Assembly: GCA_029781795.1 (NCBI GenBank)
Contig: JAKOWB010000269.1
Span: forward strand, 1-44,345
Length of the DNA: 44,345 nucleotides
Source of the DNA: Pseudomonadota bacterium
Lineage (GTDB): Bacteria > Pseudomonadota > Alphaproteobacteria > Kiloniellales > JACOMY01
Reading direction: 5' to 3'
In this document: in pieces, positions 42,067-44,345 of the stretch
Position numbering within the stretch: the stretch's first letter is position 1
Layout of the letters: every line of letters starts with the position of its first letter
Position numbers and translations under genes: made by a program
Notes under the pieces: generated by a model
The model's input: the letters and a program-made list of their open reading frames with translations, nothing else
The model's database searches: none
What the model was told of the DNA's origin: nothing

Positions 42067-43571
42067 TTGGCGTCGGAGGCCTGGGACGGCGTCTCGGCGA
42101 TCTGCGGCACGGCGACCTTGACGCTGGTGGCGCGCAGCTTGTCGACCTCGGCGACCAGGGCCTTGAAGTCCTCCAGGTCCTTGCCGGCCAGGGTCTCACC
42201 CGAGGGCAGCTTCACGCCCAGCGGGTTCACCTGCTTGCCGCCCACCAGGATCTCGTAGTGCAGGTGCGGGCCGGTCGACTGGCCGGTGGTGCCGACGTAG
42301 CCGATGACCTCGCCCTGCTTGACCCGGTCGCCCTTGCCCAGGCCGGCGGCGATCTTCGACATGTGGCCATAGGCCGTCATGTAGGTGCCGTTGTGCTTCA
42401 GGCGGACGTACTTGCCGTAGCCGCCGTTCCAGCCGGCCATCTCGACCACGCCGTCGCCGGCGGCATAGATCGGCGTGCCGGTCGGCACGGCGAAGTCGAC
42501 GCCCTTGTGCATCTTGCTGTAGCCGAGGATCGGATGCTTGCGCATGCCGAAGCCGGAGGAGATGCGCGCGCCGTCGACCGGCGTCTTCAGCAGCGCCTTG
42601 CGCACCGACTGTCCCTTGGAGTCGAAGAAGTCCTCGAAGCCGGACTTCGGCGTGAAGGCATAGAGCTCCAGCGGCTTGCCCGACAGCGTCAGGCTGGCGA
42701 AGAGGATGCGGCCGGTCTTCGCCCGCTCGCCGTTCTCGTCGTAGTAGGCCTCGTAGAGCACCTCGAAGCCGTCGCCCGGCTGGATCTCGCGCTGGAAGTC
42801 GACGTCGTAGGAGAAGAGGCGGATCATCTCCACCAGGGTCGGCACCGGCACGCCGGCGGCCACGGCCGAGGCATAGAGGCTGTCGTCGATGACGCCGCGC
42901 TCGCCCTGGACCTCAAGCTCAAGCGGCCGGTCGCTCGAGGCCGCCTGATAGCCGCCCTGCTCGTCCAGCAGCACCTGCACGGTCTTGTCGACCGAGGGCT
43001 GGATCATCAGCGAGGCGAGCTGCGGCGGCTCGGCTTCCTCGCCGGCGGCGGCCCAGATCTCCTCGCCCGGCAGGAAGGTCAGGCGGATCTGCTGGCCGGG
43101 GCGCAGGCCCTTGGGGCTGAAGACGTTGGAAAGGGCGGTGACCGCCTCGTGCGCGTCGGTGCGATTGACGCCCTCGCGGGTCAGCAGCGCCATCAGCGTG
43201 TCGCCGGGCGCCACCTCGATGACCACGGCATGGGCGGCGGTCGCGGTTTCGGCCTCCAGGGCCACGGCGTTGATGCGGTCGGGGACCAGCGCGCTGCTGG
43301 CGGGCAGCGCGGCTTCCAGGTCGCCGCTCGGCGCCGGCGGCACCGCGACCAGCGGGCCGTTGAAGCGTTCGGCCGGGCTCTCGCTCGGCTGGCTCAGCAT
43401 CACGGTGGCGACGGCGATGGGCGTCAGGATCAGCGCGGCAAGGCCGCTGCGGCGGGTGATGGACTGGGTACGGGCCCTGGTCTCGGCCTTGCGGGCACGA
43501 CGCGCCGCGGCGTTGGGCGTGCTGGCAGCAGAAGGCGCGGCCGGGTGCACGCGGTCTCGCAGTTCACGCAT
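42063..43571 (-). CDS. M23 family peptidase (LytM/MepM-like)
   Basis: 502-residue peptidoglycan endopeptidase. An N-terminal basic stretch is followed by a helix (about 43-60, GLAALILTPIAVATVML) as signal anchor, then a LysM/OapA-like part (APGDTLMALLTREGV ... GLRPGQQIRLTFLPGE), a middle domain with LEVQGERGVIDDSLYASAVAAGVP typical of MepM-type enzymes, and the M23 domain. Zinc ligands are intact: His355 and Asp359 (HKGVDFAVP), His436 and His438 (GPHLHYEI). It likely cleaves D,D- or similar crosslinks for wall growth. Divergent from the rRNA operon. Confidence 0.92.
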   Translation of the reverse strand: MRELRDRVHPAAPSAASTPNAAARRARKAETRARTQSITRRSGLAALILTPIAVATVMLSQPSESPAERFNGPLVAVPPAPSGDLEAALPASSALVPDRINAVALEAETATAAHAVVIEVAPGDTLMALLTREGVNRTDAHEAVTALSNVFSPKGLRPGQQIRLTFLPGEEIWAAAGEEAEPPQLASLMIQPSVDKTVQVLLDEQGGYQAASSDRPLELEVQGERGVIDDSLYASAVAAGVPVPTLVEMIRLFSYDVDFQREIQPGDGFEVLYEAYYDENGERAKTGRILFASLTLSGKPLELYAFTPKSGFEDFFDSKGQSVRKALLKTPVDGARISSGFGMRKHPILGYSKMHKGVDFAVPTGTPIYAAGDGVVEMAGWNGGYGKYVRLKHNGTYMTAYGHMSKIAAGLGKGDRVKQGEVIGYVGTTGQSTGPHLHYEILVGGKQVNPLGVKLPSGETLAGKDLEDFKALVAEVDKLRATSVKVAVPQIAETPSQASDAN

Positions 43572-43689
43572 CGACGGGCAACTCCCCCCGCTGGTCCAGC
43601 CGACTCTCTTTCGTCCCCGTCAGAAAAAAGCCGAAGGCCCGGGTCGCTGCCTCCCGCGCGGCGCGACCTCTCGCTTCAAGCTTTCATTC

Positions 43690-43719
43690 ACCATGCGATT
43701 CAAGGGCTTCGCCTGTCAA
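43690..43719 (-). promoter_or_regulatory. Candidate promoter of the M23 peptidase gene
   Basis: On the minus strand TTGACA (43719-43714) is followed at 18 bases by CATGGT (43695-43690), a weak -10. The -35 is consensus. It is embedded in an inverted repeat shared with the rRNA promoter (see findings). Confidence 0.5.
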
Positions 43720-43786
43720 CCGAAAAAGGCCGGGCTGCCTTGCGGTGGGCGTTGAAGAAACGAGTCACGGCTTTGCATTTTTCGGT

Positions 43787-43815
43787 TTGACAGCCCCGGG
43801 GCACCCCGATATAAG
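43787..43815 (+). promoter_or_regulatory. rRNA operon promoter
   Basis: Consensus -35 TTGACA (43787-43792), 17-base spacer, -10 TATAAG (43810-43815). An AT-rich run (TTTTT, 43778-43782) lies just upstream as a possible UP-like element. The predicted start is near 43822. It is the strongest sigma-70-type promoter in the window. Confidence 0.85.
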
Positions 43816-43823
43816 CCGCGCCC

Positions 43824-43860
43824 TCAGCACGGCCCTGGCCGCCAAGGCCGACCGTGCTGA
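43824..43860 (+). promoter_or_regulatory. Hairpin at the start of the rRNA leader
   Basis: TCAGCACGG (43824-43832) pairs with CCGTGCTGA (43852-43860), with an inner GGCC/GGCC pairing. It would form at the 5' end of the rRNA precursor immediately after the start site. Confidence 0.6.
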
Positions 43861-43862
43861 AC

Positions 43863-43874
43863 TGTTCTTTGACA
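43863..43874 (+). promoter_or_regulatory. boxA-like antitermination site 1
   Basis: TGTTCTTTGACA matches the rRNA boxA core (TGCTCTTTAACA type) bound by NusB/NusE, 3 bases after the leader hairpin. Confidence 0.65.
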
Positions 43875-43997
43875 CGTCAAATCATCGAGGAAGGGATGCG
43901 TGGGCGGCGTGGTAGCCGTCCTCTGGATGGTTGGTGCTGGGGTGCCTTGTTTGGTGCCTTGGGGCCGGTGTCTGGGAGGACTGCTTAGCTGCTGACG

Positions 43998-44009
43998 TGT
44001 TCTTTGACC
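43998..44009 (+). promoter_or_regulatory. boxA-like antitermination site 2
   Basis: TGTTCTTTGACC repeats the first boxA-like core 135 bases downstream in the same leader; 11 of 12 bases are identical. It lies about 150 bases before the 16S gene. Confidence 0.6.
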
Positions 44010-44159
44010 TGACCCGCGGGTTGTGGCCTTGGCTGCGACGCGAGGGGGAGGGTCATGAGAAATGCTACGCAAGCAAGCGAGCGGTCCTGTGAGATGCCCT
44101 GATACGAGGGTGGAGGACTTGGAGCCCTGCGAGGGGCTTTGAGGCTTCCTGCCTGAGAT

Positions 44160-44345
44160 CAACCTGAGAGTTTGATCCTGGCTCAGAACGAACGCTGGCG
44201 GCAGGCCTAACACATGCAAGTCGAGCGCCCCGCAAGGGGAGCGGCGCACGGGTGAGTAACGCGTGGGAATATGCCCTGGGGCTGGGGATAACGGCGGGAA
44301 ACTGCCGCTAATACCCGGTACGCCATGAGTGGGAAAGGAGCAATC
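44160..44345 (+). rRNA. rrs: 16S ribosomal RNA, 5' portion
   Basis: The universal AGAGTTTGATCCTGGCTCAG (27F site) begins at 44167, placing the mature 5' end near 44160. It continues with CAGGCCTAACACATGCAAGT and ACGGGTGAGTAACGCGTGG. The variable V1 loop (GAGCGCCCCGCAAGGGGAGC) is short, as in many Rhodospirillales. The gene runs off the right edge. Confidence 0.98.

Noticed and set aside
43600-43660. Intrinsic terminator on minus in front of the M23 gene (T-run at 43629-43624)
   Set aside because: The stem next to the T-run is only about 3 bp (GCC-TTC-GGC), too weak to support a terminator or attenuator.
41352-43790. An 812-codon plus frame across the dioxygenase and the M23 gene
   Set aside because: It is out of frame with the first and antisense to the second, both of which have complete catalytic motifs.

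Overview
The window is high-GC DNA from the chromosome of an alphaproteobacterium, probably Rhodospirillales-like. The evidence is a classic alphaproteobacterial aa3 cytochrome oxidase cluster (coxB-coxA-ctaB-coxF-ctaG-coxC-DUF983-SURF1), a plant/alphaproteobacterial type glutamate-cysteine ligase, a Yej peptide transporter, Kdo biosynthesis (kdsB, hence a Gram-negative envelope), typical alphaproteobacterial intergenic repeats, and a 16S rRNA 5' end of alphaproteobacterial type. The genus call is inference. No phage, conjugative element, CRISPR array or tRNA was seen.

Layout. 1-5.8 kb: start of mutM (minus), then ubiE-ubiB, coaBC-dut-Rrf2 regulator and cysK on plus (ubiquinone, CoA, dUTP hygiene, cysteine). 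5.8-8.4 kb: a palindromic repeat, an MBL-fold hydrolase and a UbiD-type decarboxylase on minus. 8.4-11 kb: rsmE, gshA and ridA on plus. 11.1-13.3 kb: a glycosyltransferase converging on a sulfotransferase, with a small MITE-like repeat between them whose CTAG borders carry both stop codons. 13.4-14.8 kb: tldD (minus), then a 350-base promoter gap. 15.2-23.7 kb: the cox operon, with translationally coupled junctions, trailing into an M32 carboxypeptidase and a TetR-like protein. 23.8-24.6 kb: csaA and a MarR-type regulator.

24.6-33.2 kb is one minus-strand run: a tandem dihaem cytochrome c, an inositol-monophosphatase/HisN-type phosphatase, yejA-yejB-yejE-yejF and a GhrA-type hydroxyacid dehydrogenase. 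33.4-36.5 kb (plus): kdsB, pheA, a second, unusual two-part sulfotransferase-like protein, and a degraded partial paralogue of it. 36.5-38.1 kb (minus): an aldo/keto reductase-TetR pair behind a clear palindromic operator. 38.2-41 kb: clpB with a good sigma-32-type promoter and a strong terminator hairpin. 41.1-43.6 kb: a TPR + 2-oxoglutarate dioxygenase-like gene and an M23 peptidase whose stop codons overlap. 43.6-44.3 kb: rRNA operon promoter, leader with two boxA-like sites, and the first ~186 bases of 16S rRNA.

Most of the window is housekeeping. The places that deserve a second look are the sulfotransferase/glycosyltransferase genes with the decayed paralogue at 36.3-36.5 kb, the CTAG-bounded element at 12.5 kb, the tandem dihaem cytochrome, the aldo/keto reductase lacking the usual catalytic histidine together with its operator, and the near-identical inverted promoter elements that drive the M23 peptidase and the rRNA operon apart. 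I found no convincing wholly new multi-gene system.
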